From positions 1-44,770 of the forward strand of contig JAFGRD010000063.1 of NCBI GenBank assembly GCA_016935315.1: a DNA stretch of 44,770 nt, written 5' to 3'. Shown in pieces: positions 34,206 to 42,502 of the stretch (the first letter of the stretch is position 1; the number at the start of each line of letters is the position of its first letter). Under the pieces are notes generated by a model, which saw nothing but the letters and a program-made list of their open reading frames with translations, was not told the origin of the DNA and did no database searches. This stretch comes from Pirellulales bacterium. GTDB taxonomy: Bacteria > Planctomycetota > Planctomycetia > Pirellulales > Thermoguttaceae. A program made the translations under genes and the position numbers.

Positions 34206-34937
34206 TTACGGCAATCGGCCTGCCACCCAGAGACATCCGCGACGGATCAGCTCGGCAACACCAGGCATCTGGATCGCGCGGACATCGTGTCCCAGCGGCG
34301 TGTGGAAGACACGTCCCTTGCCGAATTGCAGCACGAATGCCATGGGATGGTCCTTGCCGGTCACTTTGGACCGCGCGGTGGCCAGGACTTCGATGGGCTC
34401 ATTGCCGATCAGGCAAGTGTAGAGCTCGTCATCGGCCTGAAAATCCGCCATCCCGCGGGTAATCGGATGGTCTTGTTCCACGATTTGGACGGCAAACGGG
34501 CCCCGCGGATCGTGTCCCGTCTTCTGATCCCATACTCGGCCGACCAGGCTGCGGTATTCCGGCCAATCCTCAAATGCGCCGCAAGCGAAGTGAAACACGA
34601 AAAGCCCTTTGCCTTGTTTAACAAACCTCACCAGGTTCTCGCGTATTCGTTCCGCACGGGCGGTCGGCGTGTATTCCTTGAAATGCAGAAAGAGCACGTC
34701 GTAGTCGAACACGACATCGGAGGCGAGCAACTCGGGGTCTTCGGCGATCCTCACGTCGAAGCGTTTGTCCTGTTCGAGGATCTGACGAATCGCCGGGGCT
34801 GTAGTCTTCCAGTCGTGGCCCGGATGGTCGACTCCGGAAACGATCAGAACACGAATCGAATCGCTTTCCTGGTTTTCTGCGGGGGCCGCCGAAATCAAGG
34901 CGGCGACGGTGCCGAGGGTCATCAATAGGGTATGCAT
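34206..34937 (-). CDS. Secreted ThuA-domain protein
   Basis: 243 residues, ATG behind GGAG. The signal peptide is about residues 1-20 (MHTLLMTLGTVAALISAAPA). One ThuA domain (class I glutamine-amidotransferase-like fold) fills the rest: IRVLIVSGVDHPGHDWKTT, DYDVLFLHF, GKGLFVFHFACGAFEDW, DHPITRGM, and the closing GKGRVFHTPLGHD. ThuA was first seen in a trehalose-utilisation operon, and the family is expanded in planctomycetes with unknown chemistry. It is transcribed 39 bp after the isomerase gene on the same strand; the two are likely an operon. Confidence 0.88.
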   Translation of the reverse strand: MHTLLMTLGTVAALISAAPAENQESDSIRVLIVSGVDHPGHDWKTTAPAIRQILEQDKRFDVRIAEDPELLASDVVFDYDVLFLHFKEYTPTARAERIRENLVRFVKQGKGLFVFHFACGAFEDWPEYRSLVGRVWDQKTGHDPRGPFAVQIVEQDHPITRGMADFQADDELYTCLIGNEPIEVLATARSKVTGKDHPMAFVLQFGKGRVFHTPLGHDVRAIQMPGVAELIRRGCLWVAGRLP

Positions 34938-34976
34938 GGCAACTCCAGGATTCGGGTTGGTGTTTCGGGAGCAGGG

Positions 34977-35819
34977 TCACAGCAGGCCGCGGAGAAACTC
35001 TACACTGGCGGCAATGTTCTCGTCGGAGCCGTAGCACTCGATCGAGACGACGCCGTCCCAGTCGGTTTCTTTAAGGTACTGGATGCATCTCTTGATGTTT
35101 CCGGCGTTCACCCCGCCGCCGATGGGCACTTCGCTGGTGGCGATGCCGGTCTCTTCGCCCCGGACCGCGGCCGCCAGGCCCTCGCTGACGTCCTTGATAT
35201 GGGCGTGGGATAAGTACTTTCGAAACCGCTGGAGGTACGCCACCGGATCGAGCCCGGAAATGAACGAGTTGCCGGTGTCCATGTTGAACCGCAAGTACTC
35301 CGAGTCGAAATAGTCGAACAGCCGCTGCATGAAATCGCCGTCGGTCGTGTAGGGGCCGTGCGGTTCCACGTTGATGATCACGCCGTAGTCTTCGGCCCAC
35401 GGAAGGCATTGGCGATAGTTGTCGCAGGTAATCCGGAAGACCTCTTCCTTGGAGAAGCCCTCGATCTCGAAGGCCCCGTCGACCGTATCAACCATGGGGC
35501 AACCGATGTCGGCGGCAAAGCGGATGGACTGCTGTACGTACTGAACGCCGAACGCGGACCCGTCCGGCCCCATCAAAGGGTACGAACCGTCGATCTGAGA
35601 GACTTTCAGCCCCTTCTGGTCGCAGTATCGTTTCAGCGCTCGGGGATTCGACTGGAGCGAGATGCCGGGGTCGTAGCCCATGGCCTGAATGAAGTTTTGG
35701 CCGTGGATCACGGCAAACTCGATGTGCTCCAGCCCATACTTGACGGCCGACTCGGCCGCGGTCTGGAAGTTGCCGCTTAAGGGACGCCAGTTGTCGGTGT
35801 GAAGTCCCAACTCGATCAT
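34977..35819 (-). CDS. Sugar phosphate isomerase/epimerase (xylose-isomerase-like TIM barrel)
   Basis: 280 residues from ATG 35819 behind GGAGGA. AP-endonuclease-2/xylose-isomerase-like TIM barrel. Strand-end residues likely to bind the metal are E in INVEPHG, D/N in NMDTGNSF, H in LSHAHIKDV, and E near the end in VSIECYG. The first strand is IELGLHTDNWRPLSG. No signal peptide, so cytoplasmic. It leads the operon with the ThuA gene, and diverges from a uroporphyrinogen-decarboxylase-like gene with a 16-bp palindrome between them. The exact sugar is not readable. Confidence 0.85.
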   Translation of the reverse strand: MIELGLHTDNWRPLSGNFQTAAESAVKYGLEHIEFAVIHGQNFIQAMGYDPGISLQSNPRALKRYCDQKGLKVSQIDGSYPLMGPDGSAFGVQYVQQSIRFAADIGCPMVDTVDGAFEIEGFSKEEVFRITCDNYRQCLPWAEDYGVIINVEPHGPYTTDGDFMQRLFDYFDSEYLRFNMDTGNSFISGLDPVAYLQRFRKYLSHAHIKDVSEGLAAAVRGEETGIATSEVPIGGGVNAGNIKRCIQYLKETDWDGVVSIECYGSDENIAASVEFLRGLL

Positions 35820-35873
35820 GGTCGATTCCTCCGAGGGCTTCCGATGCGAGGGTCGGTTCTTGACGCGCATTTA

Positions 35874-35889
35874 GGACTGCCGGCAGTCC
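35874..35889. promoter_or_regulatory. Perfect 16-bp palindrome in the divergent sugar-gene promoter region
   Basis: GGACTGCCGGCAGTCC is fully self-complementary and lies 55 bp upstream of the isomerase start and 111 bp upstream of the divergent gene at 36001. Size and central CpG fit an operator of a LacI- or GntR-type sugar regulator; no such regulator gene is in the window. Confidence 0.5.
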
Positions 35890-36000
35890 GAGTGCCGTCA
35901 GCATAGAGTGCCCCGGCGGCCGATTCAAGACCCCGCAAGCACGCGGTCCCCTGGAAAAATCGCCCCAATTCCGCTAGACTGACTGGGGTGGAGCCAACGC

Positions 36001-37095
36001 ATGCCTGACTTCAACAACTTCAGACGGGCCGTTTTCTGCCAAGGCGAGCCCCAACGCGTGCCCCAGTTCGACGGGACCGTTGCCGAGAGCGTCAAAACGC
36101 GACTGCTGGGCAGGCCGATCGCGGGCTTGGAGGAAGAGGTCGAGTTCTGCATGAAGGCAGGCTACGATTACGTGCCGCTTACGATCGGTTTCCGGCAGAT
36201 GATACGAGGCGAGACGGTCGGCATCATGGGAACTGAGCAACTCGACTCTGCGGTGCTCAAGCCGGCCGAAGCCCGCTACAACCCCTTTCAGGAGGGAAGG
36301 ACCAAGCGGCTGTGGGCCGAAGAAGGCCGCGGGGTGATCTTCGATGAGGCCTCCTTCGACCATTTCGATTGGCCCGATCCCGACACGTCGTTCAGCTACG
36401 ACACGGTCGAGCGGGTCGGCCGCCTGTTGCCCGACGGGGCGGCGGCCGTGGTCAACGTGGGCTATGTTTTCACGGCCCCCTGGATGTTGATGGGGCTGGA
36501 GAGCTTCTGCGTGGCGCTGGCCACCGGCGACCCGTTGGTGGAACGCGTGATCGACCGGGTCGCCCGGATTCAGCTCCGGGTCGTCGAGAACCTTCTGCAA
36601 TTCGATTGCGTGGGCGCGATTCGGATGCCCGATGACCTAGGCCACACCGGCGGCACCATGATCGCCCCGCGACTGCTGCGACAGCATATCTTCCCTTGGC
36701 ACCAGCGGATCGGTGGGATGGTCCACGCGAAGAGGTTGCCCTATCTCTGCCACTCCGACGGCCGACTGTACGACGTGATCGACGACCTGATCGAGTGCGG
36801 GTATCATGCGCTGCACCCATGCGAGCCGGCCAGCATGGACATCGCCGAACTGAAGCGCCGTTACGGCGGACGACTCTGCCTGTGCGGCAACATCAACCTC
36901 GACTCGACGCTCACACGTGGCACGCCGCAAGACGTGGAAGAGGAGGTCAAGCTTCGTATTCGCACCGTCGCGCCGGGCGGTGGATACTGCTGCGGATCGT
37001 CCAATTCCATTCCCGAGTATGTGCCCTACGAAAACTACGTGGCCATGGTCGGGGCGATTCAGCGATACGGGAAGTATCCAATCCAGGTGGCGTAA
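36001..37095 (+). CDS. Uroporphyrinogen-decarboxylase (URO-D)-family protein
   Basis: 364 residues, start behind GGGGTGGAG. TIM-barrel URO-D superfamily, closer to methylcobamide methyltransferase-like members than to HemE. Visible segments: YDYVPLTIGFRQM, MLMGLESFCVALATGDP, MPDDLGHTGGTMIAPRLLRQ, YLCHSDGRLYDVIDDLIECG, LHPCEPASMDI and LCGNINLDSTLTRGTP, ending GGGYCCGSSNSIPEYVPYEN. The N-terminal RxxR substrate-binding arginines of HemE are not seen. Planctomycetes carry many such paralogues, often next to sugar genes, with unknown substrates. The stop codon is followed at once by repeat fragment B4. Confidence 0.85.
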   Translation: MPDFNNFRRAVFCQGEPQRVPQFDGTVAESVKTRLLGRPIAGLEEEVEFCMKAGYDYVPLTIGFRQMIRGETVGIMGTEQLDSAVLKPAEARYNPFQEGRTKRLWAEEGRGVIFDEASFDHFDWPDPDTSFSYDTVERVGRLLPDGAAAVVNVGYVFTAPWMLMGLESFCVALATGDPLVERVIDRVARIQLRVVENLLQFDCVGAIRMPDDLGHTGGTMIAPRLLRQHIFPWHQRIGGMVHAKRLPYLCHSDGRLYDVIDDLIECGYHALHPCEPASMDIAELKRRYGGRLCLCGNINLDSTLTRGTPQDVEEEVKLRIRTVAPGGGYCCGSSNSIPEYVPYENYVAMVGAIQRYGKYPIQVA

Positions 37096-37121
37096 GAACT
37101 CGCAAGAGAATAAGTTGGGCA
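37093..37121 (+). repeat. Dispersed repeat family B, head fragment B4
   Basis: The stop codon TAA is followed by GAACTCGCAAGAGAATAAG then TTGGGCAT, the family B head. It fills the 31-bp gap between the URO-D-like gene and the next gene. Confidence 0.6.
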
Positions 37122-37126
37122 TTCTT

Positions 37127-38383
37127 ATGGGTGGCAAAGTGAATCCCACGAAGAACATGCTGCCGATCCTGTTCTGCTGTGTCTTGGGGCTGGCATTTCC
37201 GGGCACGGGCGCCACCGCCGCGGGTGCCGAAAAGGTGATCATCCCGTTCGATTTCGTCTCCCAGTTCGACAGCGGCCGCTATGGCAAGATGGTCGGCGAG
37301 ATGATCTGGAAGAAGCTGGACCGCGAGGGCGGATTCGTGATTCCCGAGACCATGCTGGACGTCCGCGACACCTGCAAGAGCAACGGTCTGCACCCGTCGC
37401 CCGCATTGTCGTTGGATGCCATGAAGAAGATTGTCCGGGAAGATTTTGGGGGGCAAATCGGGATTTGGGGGAGCGTGGAGCGGGTGGCCGGACATGAGTG
37501 GGAGGTCTACGACCTGGTGATCCGGTGTGTCGACTTCAGCGCCGAACCGGAACCGAAGGTGGTCTACGAAGTCAAAACCCGCACGAAGTCGGTCAGCGAG
37601 ATCCCGCATCTGTACGTCAAGCAGATGCTCGATGCCCTCTACGGCCGCCAACCGGGCCAGCCGGCGCCGCCGGACCCGTTGGTTGAGAAAAACTGGGAGA
37701 AGAACCCGAATCTGGTGATTGGCGATTTCCAGCGCGGCGCCGGCGGCGTGCCCGCCGGTTGGGAGTCGGAGGGCGCACAGCCCAGAGAGCCATTGGGCGG
37801 GAAAGTCCGTTGGCTTCCCGAAACCGGCAATCCGCAGAATCGGGTGATCCGGTTTACCTTCGACAAGGCCACCGGCGACACCTACGGCGTGATGTACTAC
37901 AGCAAGCCGTTTCCGGTCGAAGAGGGGGCCACGTATCGGTTCCAGTGCCGCTGGCGATCGAACGGCCCGGCGGTCAAGGTGTTCATCAAGTGCTACGACG
38001 AAGTGGCGACTCCGTACCGCGCCGGCTCGGACCAGCCGCCGCCCACGTCGCCCCGTGGCCCCAGCACATACCTTCCCGAGGTCGGCCACGTTCGCGAAGT
38101 CTACCGGAGCCAGCAGAATCTCAAAGGGCCCAAGAACACGTGGAACACCCAGACAGAAGGTTTCACGCCGAAGCACACGATGTATGTTCCCCGTTGGGGC
38201 CGCGTGATGCTCTACGCCTACCTTGGCTCCGGCGTGGTCGAGTTCGACGACGTTGCGGTCAGACAAATCGTGCCTGCTTCGCCCGGTGCAAGCGCCAAGG
38301 AACGTCGCCATTCGATCGACACCAACGTGACGATCAAGCAGATGGAAGAGAACGAGCAACGCGGCCGAGAACCTGACCGTTAG
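37127..38383 (+). CDS. Secreted protein with a C-terminal carbohydrate-binding-like domain, function unknown
   Basis: 418 residues from ATG 37127; ATG 37157 is an equally good start, and neither has a Shine-Dalgarno. The signal peptide is MLPILFCCVLGLAFPGTGA. The first half (about 30-180) contains VIIPFDFVSQFDSGRYGKM, MIWKKLDREGGFVIPETML and EVYDLVIRCVDF, resembling the TolB-N-terminal-like fold used by lipoproteins that assemble on outer membranes; this is tentative. The second half (about 195-385) looks like a beta-sandwich carbohydrate-binding module (FPVEEGATYRFQCRWRSNGP, VVEFDDVAVRQI). The C-terminus is charged. Repeat B4 stands before it and B5 after it. Confidence 0.7.
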   Translation: MGGKVNPTKNMLPILFCCVLGLAFPGTGATAAGAEKVIIPFDFVSQFDSGRYGKMVGEMIWKKLDREGGFVIPETMLDVRDTCKSNGLHPSPALSLDAMKKIVREDFGGQIGIWGSVERVAGHEWEVYDLVIRCVDFSAEPEPKVVYEVKTRTKSVSEIPHLYVKQMLDALYGRQPGQPAPPDPLVEKNWEKNPNLVIGDFQRGAGGVPAGWESEGAQPREPLGGKVRWLPETGNPQNRVIRFTFDKATGDTYGVMYYSKPFPVEEGATYRFQCRWRSNGPAVKVFIKCYDEVATPYRAGSDQPPPTSPRGPSTYLPEVGHVREVYRSQQNLKGPKNTWNTQTEGFTPKHTMYVPRWGRVMLYAYLGSGVVEFDDVAVRQIVPASPGASAKERRHSIDTNVTIKQMEENEQRGREPDR

Positions 38384-38456
38384 GGCTCGCAAGAGACAAG
38401 TTGGTCGTGCAGGAAAGTGGAAGGACGCGCAGCGGTCACGTCCCAGGACACATTGC
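38381..38456 (+). repeat. Dispersed repeat family B, copy B5
   Basis: Begins at the TAG stop of the preceding gene: GGGCTCGCAAGAGACAAG, then TTGGTCGTGCAGGAAAGTGG, then the family core GGACGCGCAGCGG (38423-38435). The right stem arm is degenerate. It ends nine bases before the cmk start codon. Confidence 0.7.
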
Positions 38457-38464
38457 TGAAGCCC

Positions 38465-39127
38465 ATGATCATCACCATTGACGGACCTGCCGGAGCCGGA
38501 AAAAGCACCGTTGCCAGGGCGCTGGCCCGACGCTTGGGGTTTCAGTTCCTGGATACCGGGGCCATGTATCGCGCGGTGGCGCTGTTGGGAATGCGGCAGC
38601 GGGTCGACTGGGAGCGGCCGGAGCCGTTGGCCGAGTTGGCCCGCCATCTGGCCATTCGATTCGTCGGAGACAGAGTCTTCCTCCAAGACGAGGACGTGAC
38701 CGATGCGGTGCGCTCGACAGAAGTGACAGCCGTCACGCGACACACGGCCGACAATCCGCAGGTCCGCCGTCATCTGGTGGCGTTGCAGCGGGCACTGGCA
38801 GGTTCGCAAGACATCGTGACCGAAGGTCGCGACCAGGGAACCGTGGCGTTTCCCGACGCCGAGTGTAAAATCTTTCTGACTGCCAGTGCCGAGCAGCGGG
38901 CCAGGCGGAGACTGCGCGACTTGCAGGCCCAAGGCGAGTCGGCAACACTGGAAGAGGTGCTGGCCGCCCAGCAGAAACGAGACCGCGAGGATGCGGGCCG
39001 GCCCGTGGGGGCCCTGGTGCGGGCTGCCGACGCCGTCGAAGTGTCTACCGACGGAATGCAGGCAGATGAGGTGGTCGACCACCTGGAGTCGATCGTTCGA
39101 CGGGTAATCAGCAAGACGGTCGCGTGA
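38465..39127 (+). CDS. cmk: Cytidylate (CMP/dCMP) kinase
   Basis: ATP-dependent phosphorylation of CMP and dCMP. 220 residues from ATG 38465. The P-loop is GPAGAGKST (7-15). Further marks are GFQFLDTGAMYRAVAL, the long CMP-binding insert region with the RSTEVTAVTRHTADNPQVR stretch, EGRDQGTVAFPDA and the lid RARRRLRDLQAQGE. No clear Shine-Dalgarno; the upstream sequence is repeat B5. Gene order cmk-plsC-rpsA is conserved in many bacteria and supports all three calls. Confidence 0.95.
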   Translation: MIITIDGPAGAGKSTVARALARRLGFQFLDTGAMYRAVALLGMRQRVDWERPEPLAELARHLAIRFVGDRVFLQDEDVTDAVRSTEVTAVTRHTADNPQVRRHLVALQRALAGSQDIVTEGRDQGTVAFPDAECKIFLTASAEQRARRRLRDLQAQGESATLEEVLAAQQKRDREDAGRPVGALVRAADAVEVSTDGMQADEVVDHLESIVRRVISKTVA

Positions 39128-39205
39128 ACTGCCCCACGTTTCAGTTTTTTCCGACGGACCGCAGCCGTTAGCCGCAGAATCAGAGAGTGTCCTTTGCCGC
39201 CCCGT

Positions 39206-39901
39206 ATGCCCAATCGTTCCTTGTCGAATCGCCTCTGGTACTGCTTCCTTCGCCGCATGTGTCAGCTTGTCGGGGTACTGGCCTTTGGCGTGCGTCATAC
39301 GGGCCGGAGCAACATACCGGCCGACGGAGGGGTTCTGGTGGTCTCCAATCACCAGAGCCATTTTGACCCGCCACTGGTCGGTATGGCCTGCACGCGACGA
39401 ATGAACTACCTTGCCCGAGACACCCTGTTTGGATTTGGACCGCTGCGGTGGCTGATCCGCTCGCTGGATGCCATTCCGATCGATCGGGAAGGCCTTGGGT
39501 TAAGCGGGATCAAGGAATCTCTGCGACGTCTCAAGCGCGGCGAGATGGTGTTGATCTTTCCGGAGGGAACGAGGACCCCCAATGGCAAGATCGGCCCGTT
39601 CAGGCCCGGCTTTACGAGCCTGGCCATCCGCTCGAAGGCGGCAATTCTGCCCGTGGCGATCGAAGGGGCGTATGCGGCGTGGCCTCGAGAACATCGGTTT
39701 CCCAGGCTGGGGATGATCCGCGTCCACTACGGCGAACCGATCTTGCCGGAAGAAGTCGAAGGCTACAGCGAACGGCAGTTGCTGGCCGAGGTAGAACGCC
39801 GGGTCCGTAGGTGCCACGCGCGAATCAGACGGCGCCCGGCGTTGGCCGGTGGCCGCCGATCCTGCGCAAACCATTCTGGCGAAGCATGTTGCGATGGATG
39901 A
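39206..39901 (+). CDS. plsC: 1-acyl-sn-glycerol-3-phosphate acyltransferase PlsC
   Basis: Membrane-associated enzyme making phosphatidic acid. 231 residues; ATG 39206 is preferred to an in-frame TTG four codons earlier. A hydrophobic N-terminal segment is followed by the HX4D catalytic motif NHQSHFD (H49, D54), RDTLFGFGPLRWLIRSLDAI, the glycerol-phosphate-binding FPEGTR (118-123) and LPVAIEGAY. The C-terminal 30 residues are Arg- and Cys-rich (RRCHARIRRR ... CC) and look unlike the family, perhaps a recent read-through extension. Confidence 0.93.
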   Translation: MPNRSLSNRLWYCFLRRMCQLVGVLAFGVRHTGRSNIPADGGVLVVSNHQSHFDPPLVGMACTRRMNYLARDTLFGFGPLRWLIRSLDAIPIDREGLGLSGIKESLRRLKRGEMVLIFPEGTRTPNGKIGPFRPGFTSLAIRSKAAILPVAIEGAYAAWPREHRFPRLGMIRVHYGEPILPEEVEGYSERQLLAEVERRVRRCHARIRRRPALAGGRRSCANHSGEACCDG

Positions 39902-40113
39902 ACGCCGGCCAATGCGGCCGTGCGCATCGGCGGTAGGTCTTCGACTGTAAACATATCGACAAGCTCCGCGGGAAGCGGCCCCGCAGCAGGGCTAAGCAAG
40001 CCGAGCAAAGTGGGTTTGGCGATTCCTCGCCGCCAACGCGCGCCAGCCCCAGCCGCAAGGAGCCGCGACGACCAGGCAGAAGCACGGCATCAGAAAATAC
40101 CGCCTTGACACAA

Positions 40114-40142
40114 TTGCGGCCAGGGCGAAGATTTACTATACT
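40114..40142 (+). promoter_or_regulatory. Sigma70-like promoter of rpsA
   Basis: TTGCGG (40114-40119), 17 bp, TATACT (40137-40142). A perfect TTGACA at 40105-40110 is 26 bp from the same -10, too far. The leader would be about 160 nt. Confidence 0.5.
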
Positions 40143-40209
40143 ACTGGATTCCTCGATGGCCCGCAGAGAGCCCTTTGCGCAAGGGGCCGGGTGGACGAGG
40201 GTAAATCTT
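40129..40209 (+). promoter_or_regulatory. Nested inverted repeats over the rpsA promoter and early leader
   Basis: AAGATTTAC (40129-40137) and GTAAATCTT (40201-40209) are perfect 9-bp complements. Inside them GGCCC and GGGCC plus CCCTT-TGCGC-AAGGG (about 40169-40183) form a compact hairpin. The left outer arm overlaps the -10 box, so only the inner hairpin and the right arm would be in RNA. Confidence 0.45.
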
Positions 40210-40309
40210 GGAGTTGGTCGGTTCGGCGCAAACAGCGTAGCACACGCAGTGTGGGTCGTCTGAACATCGTCCCGAGCCAGCCAGCCAAAGCCCTTTACGA
40301 AACGATTTT

Positions 40310-42256
40310 ATGGTCAACCGTAACCTGATCCGAGGCCTGGATCTCAGCGAAGAAGACTGGCAGCAAGAGCTAAATGATGCGCTGGAGGGAACCTCCCCCG
40401 AAGAGATCGACTGGGGAACCCAAGAGATCGCCATCAACCAAATTGTCGACGGGGAAATCCTCCGAGTCGAAGGGGATTTCGTGCTGGTCGACGTTGGCTA
40501 CAAGAGCGAAGGCGTGATCCTGCGCAACGAATGGGAAGATGATGCGGCCCCTCCCGAGAGGGGGGGCAGGGTCAAGGTCCTGATCGAAGACATCGAAGAT
40601 GTGTACGGGCTGGTCGACGATTCCCGCGGGATGATCACGCTGAGCAAGCGGAAGGCTGAGAAGATCGAGGCCTGGATGAAGGTCATGGAGACCGTTCATG
40701 AGGAGGATGTCGTTACCGGGATCGCCACCCGGAAGATCAAGGGTGGCCTGCTGGTTGACATCGGCGTGAACGTGTTCCTGCCGGCCAGCCAGGTCGACAT
40801 CCGCCGCCCGGCCGACATCGGAGACTACATCGGCCGGACGATCCAGTGCATCGTTCTGAAGATCGATGAGGCCCGCCGCAACATCGTCGTCAGCCGCCGG
40901 GCACTGATCGAGTCGGAACGCGCGGAGAAGAAGGCCCAACTGCTCAGCGAGTTGGAAGTCGGCCAGCGTCGCAGAGGCGTGGTGAAGAACATCGCGGAGT
41001 TCGGCGCGTTCGTGGACCTCGGTGGCATCGACGGCCTGCTGCACATTACCGATATGAGCTGGGGTCGCATCGCGCATCCTTCGGAAATGGTCGCGATCGA
41101 CCAGGAGATTGAAGTCCAAATCCTGCACATCGACCACGAGAAAGAGAAGATCGCGCTGGGGCTAAAACAGAAGACCGCCAGCCCCTGGGAACAGGTTGAA
41201 GAGAAGTATCCCGTTGGCTCCCAGGTCCGTGGCACGGTGGTCAACGTGATGAGCTACGGGGCGTTTGTCAAGCTCGAGGAAGGGATCGAGGGTCTGGTCC
41301 ACATCAGCGAGATGTCGTGGACCCGGCGAATCAGTCATCCCAGCGAGCTGGTCCAGATCGACGACGAGATCGAAGTGGTCGTGCTGGGAATCAACAAGGA
41401 AAAGCAGGAGATTTCCCTGGGAATGAAGCAGACCCAGGAGAACCCGTGGGACGTGGTCGCCGAGCATTATCCGCCCGACAGCGTCGTGAAGGGGACCGTC
41501 CGCAACTTGACTAATTACGGTGCGTTCATCGAGATCGAAGAAGGGATTGACGGCTTGCTGCACGTCAGCGACATGTCCTGGACTCGCAAGATCAGCCATC
41601 CCAATGAGATCGTCGAGAAGGGCCAGGAGCTTGAGTGTCGAGTGCTTTCGGTCGATCAGGATCGCCGCCGGATCGCCCTGGGGCTGAAGCAGCTTGGCGA
41701 GGATCCCTGGGCCCGAGATATTCCCAGCAAGTATCAACCTGGCCAGTTGGTCACCGGCCCGGTCACCAAGATCACCAACTTCGGCGTGTTTGTCGGCCTG
41801 GAAAACGGCTTGGAGGGTCTGCTGCACATCTCGGAGCTGGCCGACCACAAGGTCGAGAATCCCGAGGAGGTCGTCAAGGTCGGCGAACAGATCGAGGTGA
41901 AGATCCTCCGAGTCGATCCGGACGAGCGGAAAATCGGCTTGTCGCGCAAACGCGTGGAATGGGCCGAGGAAGCGGAGGCCGAGGCGGCCGAGCCCGGACC
42001 CGCCCCGGCTTCCGAGACGAGCACCGTCGAACTGAAGGGCGGCGTGGGCTACAGTTCCGGCCCGCTGATCCAACCGATGCCAACACCGGTTGCAGAAGGA
42101 GCGGTCGAACCCGAGGCGGTCGTCGAAGAGATCTCGGACGCGGAGGTGGAGGAGATCCTGGAACCGGAGGTTGCGGACCTCCCACAGGAGCCTGAAGCCG
42201 CCGGTGTGGATCAACCGGAAGAATCGGAAAAGGCCGGCCCCGATCAGCCCGCATAG
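40310..42256 (+). CDS. rpsA: 30S ribosomal protein S1
   Basis: 648 residues with six S1 (OB-fold) repeats: about 45-115, 132-198, 215-283, 300-370, 387-457 and 474-543. Repeats 3-6 show the RNA-binding consensus clearly, e.g. GVVKNIAEFGAFVDLGGIDG, LLHITDMSW and VKGTVRNLTNYGAFIEIEEG. The acidic, Pro/Glu-rich tail (about 545-648) is extra compared with the 557-residue E. coli protein. S1 binds mRNA leaders and helps initiation on transcripts with weak Shine-Dalgarno. As in other bacteria, the start here lacks a Shine-Dalgarno, which fits autoregulation. Downstream of cmk and plsC; ends at a strong terminator. Confidence 0.95.
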   Translation: MVNRNLIRGLDLSEEDWQQELNDALEGTSPEEIDWGTQEIAINQIVDGEILRVEGDFVLVDVGYKSEGVILRNEWEDDAAPPERGGRVKVLIEDIEDVYGLVDDSRGMITLSKRKAEKIEAWMKVMETVHEEDVVTGIATRKIKGGLLVDIGVNVFLPASQVDIRRPADIGDYIGRTIQCIVLKIDEARRNIVVSRRALIESERAEKKAQLLSELEVGQRRRGVVKNIAEFGAFVDLGGIDGLLHITDMSWGRIAHPSEMVAIDQEIEVQILHIDHEKEKIALGLKQKTASPWEQVEEKYPVGSQVRGTVVNVMSYGAFVKLEEGIEGLVHISEMSWTRRISHPSELVQIDDEIEVVVLGINKEKQEISLGMKQTQENPWDVVAEHYPPDSVVKGTVRNLTNYGAFIEIEEGIDGLLHVSDMSWTRKISHPNEIVEKGQELECRVLSVDQDRRRIALGLKQLGEDPWARDIPSKYQPGQLVTGPVTKITNFGVFVGLENGLEGLLHISELADHKVENPEEVVKVGEQIEVKILRVDPDERKIGLSRKRVEWAEEAEAEAAEPGPAPASETSTVELKGGVGYSSGPLIQPMPTPVAEGAVEPEAVVEEISDAEVEEILEPEVADLPQEPEAAGVDQPEESEKAGPDQPA

Positions 42257-42333
42257 GCCGAACAGACGAAGAAATCGGAAGACGATTGGGCTGGGCAGAT
42301 CGCTGCCTTTGGCGACATGATAGGCGACCATGG

Positions 42334-42371
42334 ACGACCTCGCTGGTCAATACCAGCGGGGTCGTTCTTTT
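42334..42371 (+). terminator. Intrinsic terminator after rpsA
   Basis: ACGACCTCGCTGGT (42334-42347) and ACCAGCGGGGTCGT (42352-42365) pair at 13 of 14 positions around a 4-base loop, followed by TCTTTT. It separates rpsA from the sigma factor gene. Confidence 0.85.
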
Positions 42372-42502
42372 CGGCATTGCCCGAAACTCGCTTACATTCG
42401 CCCCACCATGTCGGTCGCACGCTTGATTGCAGAACGCTCCGAGTTTGCGTCGATAGTGGTGTCTGACTACCTTGCACATCCTCGCTGACGGTACGTACCG
42501 TG

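Larger units (their letters stand above)
39902..40309. other. 408-bp upstream region of rpsA
   Basis: 39902-40100: nothing recognised. 40114-40142: putative promoter. 40129-40209: long-range inverted repeat (listed separately). 40210-40309: leader without a Shine-Dalgarno. Confidence 0.5.

Noticed and set aside
36947-39361. 804-codon open frame on the minus strand
   Set aside because: It runs antisense across the secreted protein, cmk and the start of plsC, which are clearly coding. No ribosome site or domain.
40105-40110. TTGACA as the -35 of the rpsA promoter
   Set aside because: It is 26 bp from the TATACT box, and no -10-like sequence stands 16-18 bp from it.
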